64,000 bases of DNA from Streptomyces maremycinicus (GCF_001184025.1 NZ_BBYG01000018.1:186001-250000), one strand, 5' to 3'. Positions 43,201-51,315 are shown, counted from the stretch's first letter. The notes: generated from the sequence alone by a model not told the origin. Translations and numbers: made by a program.

Positions 43201-43980
43201 CACCCCGTCACCGATCCGGTCGGCGATCTGCGTGGCCAACTCGTCGCGGCCGTAGAACAGTTCGGCGTCCTGCTCGGTGAACGCGCGCAGCGCCCGGAAC
43301 GGCGACCGCTGCTCGATCACCCCCGTCAGCTCCGGCCAGGCCGCCAGCAGCGTGTCCACCGGCATCATGTAGCCGATCTTCGGTCCGGCCCCGGAGACCT
43401 TGTAGCCCACCATGCCCACGACCGCGTCGGCGTCCGGGCTCCAGACGGGCGTTCCGGAGAAGCCGGGCGAGAGCACCGCCTGCCGGGTGGGGTCGCTCTC
43501 GATCTCCACCCAGCCCGTCGCGACCGGGCCGCCCTCGCGGCCGTACACCCAGGTGCCGAGTTCCAGGCCGCGGGGGAAACCCACCATCACCAGCAGGCCG
43601 TTGAGGCCGCCGCGCCGTCTGCGCAGCACCAGCGGGCGGGCGCCGTCCGGCGCCGGGTCGAGCAGCCGCAGACCGGCGACGTCCGTGCCCCGGCCCGGGA
43701 CGGGGGAGTGCCAGGCGACGACCTCGGCGGCCCGGTGCAGACCCGGCGCGAGCAACGGGAAGTCGAGGGTGACCGTCGAGCCGACCGGGAGCGCCTCCCC
43801 GGGGTCCGCGTCCTCCCGCGAGCCCTCCCGCGCGGGCGCGGGCCCCAACGCGTCCGTCACCACGTGCGCGGCGGTCAGGACATGCGCGGGACCCGCAAGG
43901 AAACCGGCCCCCACCAGAGAGCTCCCGCGCCAGACCCGGACCAGCGCCGCCTCCAACGGGACACGCTCGCCCGAGCTCAT
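40264..43980 (-). CDS. Trypsin-STAND NTPase-propeller conflict-type protein
   Basis: This 1238-residue multidomain protein has an N-terminal trypsin-like protease with His39 (LTAAHVV), Asp100 (GTDVAGL) and Ser175 (SPGFSGTPVW). An nSTAND1-type NTPase follows: GRDELATQIADRI, Walker A GGSGAGKSS (267-275) and the DQFEE Walker B (363-367), with a helical tail to about 655. A transmembrane helix lies at 667-687, then a Pro/Thr linker near 750-785, and a C-terminal region (about 785-1238) with repeated beta strands like a propeller sensor. ATG 43980 has the ribosome binding site GGGGAGGAG. The protease and NTPase lie on the cytoplasmic side if the N-terminus is inside, placing the propeller outside. 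It forms an operon with the Trypco1 gene. Confidence 0.85.
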   Translation of the reverse strand: MSSGERVPLEAALVRVWRGSSLVGAGFLAGPAHVLTAAHVVTDALGPAPAREGSREDADPGEALPVGSTVTLDFPLLAPGLHRAAEVVAWHSPVPGRGTDVAGLRLLDPAPDGARPLVLRRRRGGLNGLLVMVGFPRGLELGTWVYGREGGPVATGWVEIESDPTRQAVLSPGFSGTPVWSPDADAVVGMVGYKVSGAGPKIGYMMPVDTLLAAWPELTGVIEQRSPFRALRAFTEQDAELFYGRDELATQIADRIGDGVPVISVIGGSGAGKSSLWHAGVVPRLRTRRERPVVVTLRPSDAGTPLNALAFALDTLLEPDRDASARLASVEGLASRLARGAMADVVAAVLERHRGGRLLICVDQFEEVFGRPAADRAAFTGALGACLTEGSRLSVLVNLRDTFLGAVLSDRPAAELARRWLPVTVGEMTRAELRQVMTGPLRRLGTVEFADGLVERILEDLKRTPNPLPLLEFTLAELWERRSAGLLTHEAYEEVGGVSRALAGYADRVWAGLDPGTRATAERLLVQLARPLHRDELTVRSTALREECDDAQWAVAQRLATTRLLVLHEVNAGLAGQEPVPGVELAHDSLLTQWELLRLLTERFRAFRVWQDGLRQRIDIWSHHKSPGRLLSGADLRDARRWAATHGEHLSAREHAFIKAGRRRRRLLGSGIAAVLAVALVVATAVYQHRSAQVAEVIARDLAVKARQLDQADSFGAVQLGMRAYRTDSSVGLDAAKPGAYAVADKLLPHHDVARDLDTAGPSRSGAPPAGPSGTPAPTSGTPAPTSSSAAAALETSARVENEDLTQMASADGRTLVTTDASSRIALWRLSGQGVAQESLSSLFGPNDYAGSPVISRSGRYVVFRQMVGIDFGDMDVDDPADDNGLPRIDPDDYATCVPESLLSVTSCLVVYDTVEHEVASAREIERIPVIGNVRMSVDPTDRVLGMVVSDALLPTLQSGLHNTLYLFDLRTGRLLRQTKLPWPSMVTELWLGPGGTTATVSEVLADDLKARADLSLSWVDLGRGAVTRRRLVADPTTLNAVTMSLDGGTVAALVREPGTGTRGLVAWSTATGEVVSRIPRLVESGDFGTLALDATGTTAWVSTLAQEYGPLTGRTASATGMQVEPIIGATLAQRVSVRSLPNGGETGRFDYSGGWIWPLGSGTGAPLALVDGSTLGIVLDRPGEPDPLRRLAAAKADPGSGRKLTLSGLCALLGEPNHDKATRDLVPPGAYQGALCP

Positions 43981-44109
43981 GTCGCTCCTCCCCGTACGCC
44001 CCTGCCGACGCGCCGACACCTCCGGCGACAGGAGGTCGTGGGCGCAACGAGCGTGCCACACATCCCGCCGACCCGGACGGAAAGTGGACAAGAGCGATCA
44101 GACGGCGAA

Positions 44110-44139
44110 GGGCGCGGCGGCCCCCTGCCCGCCGCGCCC
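44110..44139 (-). terminator. Terminator hairpin after bglC
   Basis: GGGCGCGGCGG pairs perfectly with CCGCCGCGCCC (11 bp) 18 bases after the bglC stop. It isolates the cellobiose operon from the following STAND gene. Confidence 0.7.
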
Positions 44140-44156
44140 TCTCCCCGCTCCCCGGG

Positions 44157-45587
44157 TCAGGCGGTCTCGGCCGGCGCCAGGGTGCCCGTGCGGGCCGCCT
44201 GGCTGTACCACAGGGCGCTCGACTTCGGGGTGCGGGCCAGCGTCGCGTAGTCCACGTACACCGCGCCGAACCGCTTCTCGTAGCCGTACGCCCACTCGAA
44301 GTTGTCGAGGAGGGACCAGAGGTAGTAGCCCCGCACATCGGCGCCGTCCGCGATGGCCCGCCGGACCGCCGAGAGGTGGCCGTGCAGGTAGGCGATGCGC
44401 TCCGGGTCGTGGACGCGGCCGTCCGAGTCGGGCTTGTCGTCGTAGGCCGCGCCGTTCTCCGTGATGTAGAGGGGCAGGCCCGGCGCCTCCGCCGTGTAGC
44501 GCATGATCAGCTCGTGCAGGCCGGTCGGGTCGATGGACCAGCCCATCTCCGTGCGGTCGCCCGGGGTCAGGTGGAAGGCGACGTCGTCCGCGCCCGGCCA
44601 CGGCGAGTGGTCGCTCGCGCCGTGACCGTCCGAGCGCGGGCCTCGCACCGAGGCGTCCGCCGCCGACACCAGCGTGGGCGTGTAGTAGTTCAGGCCCAGC
44701 GCGTCCAGCGGCTGCTGGATGGCGCGCAGGTCGCCGTCCTGGACGTAGGACCAGTCCGTGAGCGACGAGGTCGCCGCGAGCAGGGTCTCCGGGTAGGCGC
44801 CGCGCAGGATCGGGCCGTGGAAGACGCCGTTGGCCAGGTCGTCGATCTTCCGCACCGCGGCCAGGTCCGCCGGGTCGCCGGGGGAGAGCGGGCGCACCAC
44901 CGAGGAGTTGAGGCTGATCGCCACCTGGTTGCGGGCGGGCATGGCCGAGCGCAGGGCCGAAGTGCCCAGGCCGTGCGCCAGGTTCAGGTGGTGGGCCGCC
45001 TTCAGCGAGGCCACCGGCTCGGTACGGCCCGGCGCGTGCACCCCGGAGGCGTAGCCCAGGAAGGCGCTGCACCAGGGCTCGTTCAGCGTGATCCAGTTCT
45101 CCACGCGGTCGCCGAGCGCCTCGCCGACGATCTGCGCGTACTCCGCGAACCGGAGCGCGGTGTCCCGCTCCGGCCAGCCGCCGGCGTCCTCCAGCTCCTG
45201 GGGGAGGTCCCAGTGGTAGAGGGTGACGGCCGGCTTGATGCCCGCCGCCAGCAGCTCGTCCACCAACCGGCGGTAGAAGTCCAGGCCCACCTGCACCGCG
45301 GGGCCGCGGCCGGTCGGCTGGACCCGGGACCAGGAGATCGAGAAGCGGTACGCGGAAAGGCCTAGCTCCGCCATCAGCGCCACGTCGTCGCGGTAGCGGT
45401 GGTAGTGGTCGACAGCGATGTCACCGGTTTCGCCACCGGCCGTCCTGCCGGGCGTATGGCTGAAGGTGTCCCAGATCGAGGGGGTGCGGCCGCCCTCGCG
45501 CACCGCCCCCTCGATCTGGTACGCGGAGGTCGCGGCGCCCCAGAGGAAGGCGGGCGGGAAGGTCACCGGAGTAACGGGCTCAGGCAT
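44157..45587 (-). CDS. bglC: GH1 beta-glucosidase
   Basis: This 476-residue intracellular family 1 glycosidase hydrolyses imported cellobiose to glucose. The acid/base motif is WITLNEPWCSAFLGY and the nucleophile motif LYITENGAAYDD. The N-terminus FLWGAATSAYQIEGAV and WSLLDNFEW are typical. The start is ATG 45587 (MPEPVTPVTFPPAFLWG); a longer open frame continues upstream but lacks family similarity. A CebR-type palindrome begins exactly at the start codon and covers the ribosome binding site, so repression can act at this gene independently of the operon. The position after cebG is the standard ceb locus order. Confidence 0.95.
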   Translation of the reverse strand: MPEPVTPVTFPPAFLWGAATSAYQIEGAVREGGRTPSIWDTFSHTPGRTAGGETGDIAVDHYHRYRDDVALMAELGLSAYRFSISWSRVQPTGRGPAVQVGLDFYRRLVDELLAAGIKPAVTLYHWDLPQELEDAGGWPERDTALRFAEYAQIVGEALGDRVENWITLNEPWCSAFLGYASGVHAPGRTEPVASLKAAHHLNLAHGLGTSALRSAMPARNQVAISLNSSVVRPLSPGDPADLAAVRKIDDLANGVFHGPILRGAYPETLLAATSSLTDWSYVQDGDLRAIQQPLDALGLNYYTPTLVSAADASVRGPRSDGHGASDHSPWPGADDVAFHLTPGDRTEMGWSIDPTGLHELIMRYTAEAPGLPLYITENGAAYDDKPDSDGRVHDPERIAYLHGHLSAVRRAIADGADVRGYYLWSLLDNFEWAYGYEKRFGAVYVDYATLARTPKSSALWYSQAARTGTLAPAETA

Positions 45588-45600
45588 GGAAGCGCTCCCA
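45587..45600. promoter_or_regulatory. CebR operator overlapping the bglC start
   Basis: TGGAAGCGCTCCCA differs by one base from the consensus TGGGAGCGCTCCCA. It overlaps the bglC ATG and its GGGAG ribosome binding site. Operators at this place are known for the cellobiose locus in other Streptomyces. Confidence 0.85.
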
Positions 45601-45749
45601 TGGGTGGTCGTCGAGACCGACGAGGTCGGGGGGGAAGTGGTGCGGAGGGGGCCGGGGCGGCGGTGACCCGGCCCCCGAGAAGTCACGGACTGACGGACGG
45701 GAGGGCGTCGTACGGAGCGTGCCGGGGCGTGCGGCGTCCGGCAGGGCCC

Positions 45750-46667
45750 TCAGCCCTTCACGGCACCCTGCATGATGCCGCCCACGATCTGCTTGCCGAA
45801 GATCGCGAAGACCAGCAGCAGCGGCAGCGTGCCCAGCAGCGCGCCCGCCATGATCAGGGACTGGTCCGGCGTGTACCCGCGGCCGAGGCCCGCGACCGCG
45901 ACCTGCACGGTCGGGTTGCCTGTCTGGCTCAGCACCAGGAACGGCCACAGGAAGTCGTTCCAGGTCTGCACGAACATCAGCATGCCGAGCACCGCCATCG
46001 CCGGGCGCGCCGCGGGGAACACCACGTGCCACACCACGCGCCAGCTGCTCGCGCCGTCCACCCGGGCCGCCTCGATGATCTCGTCGGGCAGCGCCTGGAT
46101 CAGGTACTGCCGCATGAAGAACACACCGAACGCGCTCACCAGCGACGGCAGGATCACCGCCTGGAGCTGGTCCGTCCACTCCAGCTTGGCGACCATCATG
46201 TACAGCGGGATGATGCTCAGCTGAGGCGGCACCATCATCGTGCCGATCACGATCAGCATCAGCGCGCCCCGGCCCCGGAACCGCAGCTTGGCGAAGGCGA
46301 ACCCGGCGATCGTCGAGAGGAAGACGATCGTCGCGGCCGACGTCCCCGCCACGATCGTCGTGTTGACGAACGCCTTGCCCAGGTTCGCGTCGTTCCAGGC
46401 CACGTCCAGGTTGTGGAAGAGGTTGGAGCCGAACACGAACGGGGGCGGGTTCTGCGCCAGCCGCTGGTTGTCGCGGGAGGCGGCGATCGCCGTCCACACC
46501 AGCGGGAACAGCGAGACGATGGTGAACACGCCCAGGACGATGTAGGCGATCGGGCCGCCGTGCATCTGCCCGCCGGCCCGCGCGGACTTCGGCCGGCGCA
46601 CCTTGCGGGCCGTCGGCACGGCGTCTTCGGGTTCCACGGACTTCGCGGTCGTTGTCGTCGTCGTCAC
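45750..46667 (-). CDS. cebG: Cellobiose/cello-oligosaccharide ABC permease CebG
   Basis: This 305-residue MalG-type inner-membrane permease of the carbohydrate ABC family begins with a Thr-rich stretch. Its first membrane helix is AYIVLGVFTIVSLFPLVWTA, and the EAA loop is ALPDEIIEAARVDGASSWR, followed by PAARPA. GTG 46667 has an AGGAGT ribosome binding site. It lies 11 bases after cebF and works with CebF and the CebE lipoprotein. The ATPase (MsiK in Streptomyces) is not encoded in the window and is normally unlinked. Confidence 0.93.
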   Translation of the reverse strand: MTTTTTTAKSVEPEDAVPTARKVRRPKSARAGGQMHGGPIAYIVLGVFTIVSLFPLVWTAIAASRDNQRLAQNPPPFVFGSNLFHNLDVAWNDANLGKAFVNTTIVAGTSAATIVFLSTIAGFAFAKLRFRGRGALMLIVIGTMMVPPQLSIIPLYMMVAKLEWTDQLQAVILPSLVSAFGVFFMRQYLIQALPDEIIEAARVDGASSWRVVWHVVFPAARPAMAVLGMLMFVQTWNDFLWPFLVLSQTGNPTVQVAVAGLGRGYTPDQSLIMAGALLGTLPLLLVFAIFGKQIVGGIMQGAVKG

Positions 46668-46678
46668 GGCCGGTACTC

Positions 46679-47689
46679 CTAACTACTGGCGCGCAGCCGG
46701 CGCGAGATGACGTAGTTGACGATGCCGACCACGATCAGGATCAGGAACATCGTCCAGGCGATCGCCGAGGCCCGGCCCAGGTGCTGGTTCACCCAGCCCT
46801 GCTCGTACAGGTAAAGGCCCAGCGTCTGGAACTGGTGCTCGGCGCCGCCCGACGCGCCCTTGTTGGCGTCGAACAGCAGCGGCTCGCCGAAGACCTGACT
46901 GGCGCCGATCGTCGAGACGACGACCGTGAACAGGATCGTCGGCCGCAGCGACGGCAGCGTGACGTGCAGGAACTGCTTCCAGCGGCTGGCGCCGTCCAGC
47001 GCCGCCGACTCGTACAGGTCCTGCGGGATCGCCTGCATCGCGGCCAGGTAGATCAGCGCGTTGTAGCCGGTCCACCGCCAGATGACGATCGACGAGACGG
47101 CGAACTGCGACGGCCACTTGTCGTTCTGCCAGTCGATCGCGTCGATCCCGACGAAGTGCAGCGCCCAGTTGATCATGCCGTAGTCGCGCCCGAAGAGCAG
47201 CACGAAGACCAGCGAGGCGGCCGCGATCGAGGTCGCGTACGGCGCGAGCATCGCGACCCGGTAGAAGGTCGAGGCACGCAGCTTGTAGTTGAGGATGTGG
47301 GCGAGGCCCATCGCCATCAGCAGCTGCGGAACGGTCGAGATGATCCCGATCGTCAGGGTGTTCTTCGCCGCGTTCCAGAAGAAGTCGTCGTCGAAGATGC
47401 GCGTGTAGTTGCGCATCCCCACCCACTCCATGTCGGTGGGCGCGGTCAGCTCCACCTGGTGCAGCGACGCCCAGCCCGTGTAGACCAGCGGGAACAGGCC
47501 GAACGCGAGGAACAGCAGGAAGAACGGCGAGACGAAGGCGTACGGGCTCCAGCGCTTGTCCCGCTGCCAGCGGCGGGACAGCCGGGCTCGACGCCGCTGC
47601 TCCGCCTCCGTGGGAACGGCGGCCGGGCGGCCCGGGGCCGCGCCCCCCTCCTTGGCGGGGGGCGCGGCGGTGTCGTGGCGGGTGGCCAT
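46679..47689 (-). CDS. cebF: Cellobiose/cello-oligosaccharide ABC permease CebF
   Basis: This 336-residue MalF-type permease has a cytoplasmic Arg-rich N-terminus and helices from WSPYAFVSPFFLLFLAFGLF onward. The EAA loop is AIPQDLYESAALDGASRWK and leads to LPSLRP. ATG 47689 lies five bases after the cebE stop, giving coupled translation; the longer in-frame extension overlaps cebE and is not used. It is the partner of CebG. Confidence 0.93.
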   Translation of the reverse strand: MATRHDTAAPPAKEGGAAPGRPAAVPTEAEQRRRARLSRRWQRDKRWSPYAFVSPFFLLFLAFGLFPLVYTGWASLHQVELTAPTDMEWVGMRNYTRIFDDDFFWNAAKNTLTIGIISTVPQLLMAMGLAHILNYKLRASTFYRVAMLAPYATSIAAASLVFVLLFGRDYGMINWALHFVGIDAIDWQNDKWPSQFAVSSIVIWRWTGYNALIYLAAMQAIPQDLYESAALDGASRWKQFLHVTLPSLRPTILFTVVVSTIGASQVFGEPLLFDANKGASGGAEHQFQTLGLYLYEQGWVNQHLGRASAIAWTMFLILIVVGIVNYVISRRLRASS

Positions 47690-47694
47690 GCGGG

Positions 47695-49023
47695 TCACTT
47701 GTCCAGGTTGTTGTCGATGGTCTTGGTGGCCGTCTTCCATGCCTCCGCCGCCGACTTGCCCTTCGTCACGAGGATGACGCCGTTGTCGGTCAGGCCCTGC
47801 TGGATGATCTGGTCCTTCGGGCCGATCACCTGCACCGGAGCCGTCTTGGCGGCCTCGGAGAAGACCGTACCGATCGGCGAGTCACCGGTCATGTCGTTCT
47901 TCGCGCCGGTCACCTCGGGCATCGTGTACGCGCTCGGGGTGCTCGGGAAGGAGCCCTGCACCTTGAACAGCTTCGCCTGCTGCTCGGGCGCGGTCAGCCA
48001 GGTGATGAACGCCTCGGCCTCCTTCACGTGCTTGCCGCTCTTCGGCACACCCAGGAAGGAGCCGCCCCAGTTGCCGGACTTGGGCGCGACGGCCACGTCC
48101 CACTTGCCGGCGTCCTCGGCCTTCGCCTTGCCCTTGATGGTGCCGAGCATCCACGGCGGACAGGCGATGGTGGCGAACTTGCTGTTGGCGATCGTGGTGT
48201 CCCAGGCCGGCTGGAACTGCGTCTGGGCCTGGACCAGGCCCTCCTCGGCGGCCTTCGCGGTCAGGTCGAAGGCGTCCTTCACGGCCGGGTTCGTCTTGTA
48301 GATGATCTCGCCGGAGGAGTCGTAGAACTTCTCCTCCTCACTGCTGAGGATGGCGTTGATCAGACCGCCGGGGGAGTCCATGAAGAAGGTGCCGGCCTTG
48401 GCCTTCTTCTTGTACTGCTCGCCGGTGGCGATGAACTTGTTCCAGTCACCGGCCCACAGCTTGCCGACCGCCTCGCGGTCGGTGGGCAGACCGGCCGCCT
48501 GGAAGAGGTCCTTGCGGTAGCAGAGGGCCATCGGGCCGACGTCGGTGCCGAGGGCGATCGTCTGGCCGTCCTTGGTGGTGCCCTGTGACCACTTCCAGTC
48601 CAGCCACTTGCTCTTGTCAACGCCCGAGACCTTGGACATGTCCTCGAACTTGGCCGCCTGGGTGGCGACCACCTCGGCGATGTTGCCGACCTCGATGGCC
48701 TGGACGTCCATCAGGCCGCTGTTGGTCGTGAGGTGGTTGAGGAGCGCCGGGTAGTAGTTCTCGTTGCGCTCCGTGACGTTCTCGGCGATCTTGATGTCCG
48801 GGTGGAGCTTCTCGTACTCGGCGTAGAGACCGGCCTCCTTGAAGCCCATCGTGCCGAACAGACCCAGCGTGATCGTCGTCTTGCCCTTGCCGCTGCCCGA
48901 CGACGAGCCGTCGGATGCGTCGTCGCCGCTGTCGTCGGCACAGCCGGCCAGCAGCCCGGCGCCCAGCGACGCGACGGCCGCCAGGACCACCACCCGGCGG
49001 GTGGTTCGGGTACGTGCTCGCAT
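47695..49023 (-). CDS. cebE: Cellobiose-binding lipoprotein CebE
   Basis: This 442-residue solute-binding lipoprotein has signal peptide RRVVVLAAVASLGAGLLAGC, where the cysteine of the LLAGC lipobox is lipidated. The mature protein is an extracellular sugar-binding fold (ITLGLFGTMGFKEAGLYAEYE, ...WDTTIANSKFATIACPPW). ATG 49023 has the strong ribosome binding site AGGAGGAC; the frame extending to 49155 has no family support. It is the first gene of cebEFG-bglC. A perfect CebR operator lies 118 bases upstream. Confidence 0.95.
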   Translation of the reverse strand: MRARTRTTRRVVVLAAVASLGAGLLAGCADDSGDDASDGSSSGSGKGKTTITLGLFGTMGFKEAGLYAEYEKLHPDIKIAENVTERNENYYPALLNHLTTNSGLMDVQAIEVGNIAEVVATQAAKFEDMSKVSGVDKSKWLDWKWSQGTTKDGQTIALGTDVGPMALCYRKDLFQAAGLPTDREAVGKLWAGDWNKFIATGEQYKKKAKAGTFFMDSPGGLINAILSSEEEKFYDSSGEIIYKTNPAVKDAFDLTAKAAEEGLVQAQTQFQPAWDTTIANSKFATIACPPWMLGTIKGKAKAEDAGKWDVAVAPKSGNWGGSFLGVPKSGKHVKEAEAFITWLTAPEQQAKLFKVQGSFPSTPSAYTMPEVTGAKNDMTGDSPIGTVFSEAAKTAPVQVIGPKDQIIQQGLTDNGVILVTKGKSAAEAWKTATKTIDNNLDK

Positions 49024-49080
49024 TGCGTCCTCCTGTTGCCCTGACGTGCCGACCCCCCGGCCAACTGCATTGTTGGGCCC

Positions 49081-49246
49081 GTTAGTTACTCGCTGCGGCT
49101 CGGGCGGGGAACGTGCGGGATGTGTATGTGTCAGGTACCGTGGGAGCGCTCCCACAAGTGATGTGTTGAAGAGTCGTCGGTTCCGGCGGGGGTGTCAAGG
49201 GTGGGAACGCGGAGAGATGCGTTCAGTTATCGGGCCGTTAGCTAAC
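49081..49246. repeat. Two GTTAG(N)AACTCG-like elements flanking the CebR site
   Basis: GGGCCCGTTAGTTACTCG (49075-49092) and CGGGCCGTTAGCTAACTCG (49231-49249) are near copies, the second containing the palindrome GTTAGCTAAC. They lie either side of the CebR operator and may be sites for a second regulator. Confidence 0.45.
49141..49154. promoter_or_regulatory. CebR operator (perfect palindrome)
   Basis: TGGGAGCGCTCCCA is the exact 14-bp consensus of the cellulose-utilisation repressor CebR, between cebR and cebE. Cellobiose releases CebR from this site in studied Streptomyces. Confidence 0.95.
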
Positions 49247-49498
49247 TCGCCCGGACAGCGCTTTCAGGCCGCGAGCGGCGACGCTCGAGCCTTTCGGCGT
49301 CCGTGAGTCGGTGGCCTCCGGCGTCCCGGAACCGGTCGCGTCCGGCGTCCCCGCACCAGGCCCGCCCGGCCTGCGGGGCGGGGACCGAGCGCGGCCGGGG
49401 CGGGCCCCCGGGGACGATGACCGTCGGCGAGGATGGGCTGAACAGACGGGGCTGTTAGATTCCAGGCCAGCGTGAACGACGGCGGGAAGGCGGGGCCC

Positions 49499-50554
49499 AT
49501 GGCAAGCCACGGAGCGCGGAGCCGGAGCGGGGGGCGGCCGACTCTCGAAGAGGTGGCCGCACGCGCCGGTGTCGGCCGCGGCACGGTCTCCCGGGTGATC
49601 AACGGCTCGCCGAGGGTCAGCGACGCGACCCGCGCGGCCGTCGAGGCGGCCGTCGCCGAGCTGGGCTACGTCCCCAACACCGCGGCCCGTGCCCTGGCCG
49701 CCAACCGCACGGACGCGATCGCGCTGGTGGTCCCCGAGCCGGAGACCCGCTTCTTCGCCGAGCCGTACTTCTCGGACATGCTGCGGGGCGTGGGCGCCGA
49801 ACTCTCCGACACCGAGATGCAGCTGCTGCTGATCTTCGCCGGTAGCGATCGCGAACGGCGCCGGCTCGCCCAGTACCTCGCGGCGCACCGCGTCGACGGA
49901 GTGCTCCTGGTCTCGGTCCACGCGGACGACCCGTTGCCCGACCTGCTGGCCCAGCTGGAGATCCCGGCGGTGATCAGCGGCCCGCGCTCCGCCGCGGAGA
50001 CCCTGCCGTCGGTGGACTCCGACAACTACGGCGGCGCCCGCTCGGCGGTGGATCACCTGCTCTCCCGGGGCCGCACCCACATCGCCCACATCACGGGCCG
50101 GCTGGACGTCTACGGCGCCCAGCGGCGCGTCGACGGCTACCGGGACGCCCTGCGCGACGCGGGATACCCGCCGGACGAGGGCCTGATCGCCCCGGGTGAC
50201 TTCACCGAGGAGGGCGGACACCGCGCGATGGGGGAGCTTCTCGCCCGCAACCCCTCCCTCGACGCGGTCTTCGCGGGCTCCGACGTCATGGCGGCCGGCG
50301 CCCGCCGTGCGCTGCGCGAGGCGGGCCGCCGTCTCCCGGAGGACGTCGCGATGGTCGGCTACGACGACTCGGCGATCGCGCGGCACATGGACCCGCCGCT
50401 GACGAGCGTCCGCCAGCCCATCGAGGAGATGGGCCGCAGGATGCTGGACCTGCTCCTCACGGAGATCGCGGACCGCCGTCCCGCGGTGTCCCGGGGTCTG
50501 GAGCGACGGCAGGTCGTGCTGGCCACGGAGCTGGTGGGGCGCTCCTCCTCCTGA
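49499..50554 (+). CDS. cebR: Cellulose-utilisation LacI-family repressor CebR
   Basis: This 351-residue LacI-family regulator has a helix-turn-helix at about 15-60 (TLEEVAARAGVGRGTVSRVI, ...GSPRVSDATRAAVEAA). A periplasmic-binding-like sensor domain follows, with blocks HRVDGVLLVSVHADDPLP and GYDDSAIARHMDPPLTSVRQP. It represses cebEFG-bglC and other cellulase genes and responds to cellobiose. ATG 49499 (MASHGAR) has GGAAGG upstream and matches known CebR N-termini; GTG 49472 is in frame but weak. It is divergent from cebE. CebR also affects thaxtomin synthesis in pathogenic species, which is family knowledge only. Confidence 0.95.
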   Translation: MASHGARSRSGGRPTLEEVAARAGVGRGTVSRVINGSPRVSDATRAAVEAAVAELGYVPNTAARALAANRTDAIALVVPEPETRFFAEPYFSDMLRGVGAELSDTEMQLLLIFAGSDRERRRLAQYLAAHRVDGVLLVSVHADDPLPDLLAQLEIPAVISGPRSAAETLPSVDSDNYGGARSAVDHLLSRGRTHIAHITGRLDVYGAQRRVDGYRDALRDAGYPPDEGLIAPGDFTEEGGHRAMGELLARNPSLDAVFAGSDVMAAGARRALREAGRRLPEDVAMVGYDDSAIARHMDPPLTSVRQPIEEMGRRMLDLLLTEIADRRPAVSRGLERRQVVLATELVGRSSS

Positions 50555-50567
50555 GTGCGGCACCGGC

Positions 50568-51080
50568 TCACGGGGCGACGGCCGCCCGCCATCGCACCTC
50601 GCCGTCCTGCCGCTCCGCGGTGGCCGCGAGCCCGGCGGACCGGGCCACGGCCGCCGACGCGTGATGGCCGGGGTGGATGTGGGCGACGATCGTGCGCACC
50701 CCGTGGGCCCGCAGCCGGGCGACGAGCCCCGCGGCCGCCTCGGAGGCGAGGCCGCGACCCTGCCAGGAGGTGCCGACGACCCAGGCGATCTCGGCGTGGT
50801 GCCCACCGGTGACGGTGGCCTGGACGGTCCCGGCGAGCCGGTCGGCGTCGCGCACCCGCAGCACCCAGTTGCACCAGGTCACGGACGGATCGGGTGAACC
50901 GGCGACCAGCCGTTCGTAGCGGGCGCGCAGGGCCTCGGGCGGGTCGGGGGCGCCGCCGATGAAAGTGTGCAGCGCGGGATCGCCCAGGACGACCGCCATC
51001 TCGGCGGCGTGGTCCACGCGCAGCGGGAGCAGGTCGAGCCGGGCGGTCGCGAACGGCTCGGCGAGGAGAGTCGAGCGCAT
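50568..51080 (-). CDS. GNAT-family N-acetyltransferase
   Basis: This 170-residue GNAT protein (RimJ/L-like) has LDLLPLRVDHAAEMAVVLGD at the N-terminus. The acetyl-CoA pyrophosphate loop is VVGTSWQGRGLASEAAAGLV (Q/RxxGxG/A pattern). The substrate is unknown. ATG 51080 has GGGAGG six bases upstream. It converges on cebR with 13 bases between the stops. The upstream hairpin terminator of tRNA-His lies just before its start, so its promoter must be close to that hairpin or expression depends on read-through. Confidence 0.85.
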   Translation of the reverse strand: MRSTLLAEPFATARLDLLPLRVDHAAEMAVVLGDPALHTFIGGAPDPPEALRARYERLVAGSPDPSVTWCNWVLRVRDADRLAGTVQATVTGGHHAEIAWVVGTSWQGRGLASEAAAGLVARLRAHGVRTIVAHIHPGHHASAAVARSAGLAATAERQDGEVRWRAAVAP

Positions 51081-51098
51081 GACGCCTCCCGGGAAACA

Positions 51099-51140
51099 CA
51101 TCAGCCGGTGACCTCCCTCGCGGGAAGTCACCGGCTGATG
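51099..51140 (-). terminator. Strong hairpin terminator after tRNA-His
   Basis: CATCAGCCGGTGAC pairs with GTCACCGGCTGATG, extending inward over CTCCC/GGGA-A. The stem lies six bases after the tRNA and 19 bases before the GNAT start codon. Confidence 0.85.
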
Positions 51141-51146
51141 ACTCAG

Positions 51147-51220
51147 GGTGAGTGACGGGACTCGAACCCGCGGCATCCTGGACCACAACCAGGTGCTCTA
51201 CCAGCTGAGCTACACCCACC
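51147..51220 (-). tRNA. tRNA-His (GTG)
   Basis: The minus strand starts with the extra G-1 typical of tRNA-His, then GTGGGTGTAGCTCAGCTGGT. The anticodon stem CCTGG/CCAGG encloses loop TTGTGGT (anticodon GTG). The acceptor is GTGGGTG/CACTCAC with G-1 pairing C73. No CCA is encoded. Confidence 0.97.
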
Positions 51221-51315
51221 ACGCCCGGCAGTTGGACTTTGCGGTCTCCCTACCGGCCGAGAAAAAGTGTACAGGGTCCGAAGGGGTGCTCGCGCACGGC
51301 TTTTCCGGGGCCCCG

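Larger units (their letters stand above)
49024..49498. other. Divergent cebE-cebR regulatory region
   Basis: This 475-base region without genes contains the CebR operator (49141-49154) and two GTTAG-type elements (49081 and 49237). The remaining sequence toward cebR shows no clear element; a GTTAGATTCC near 49453 may be a third, weaker copy. Confidence 0.6.
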
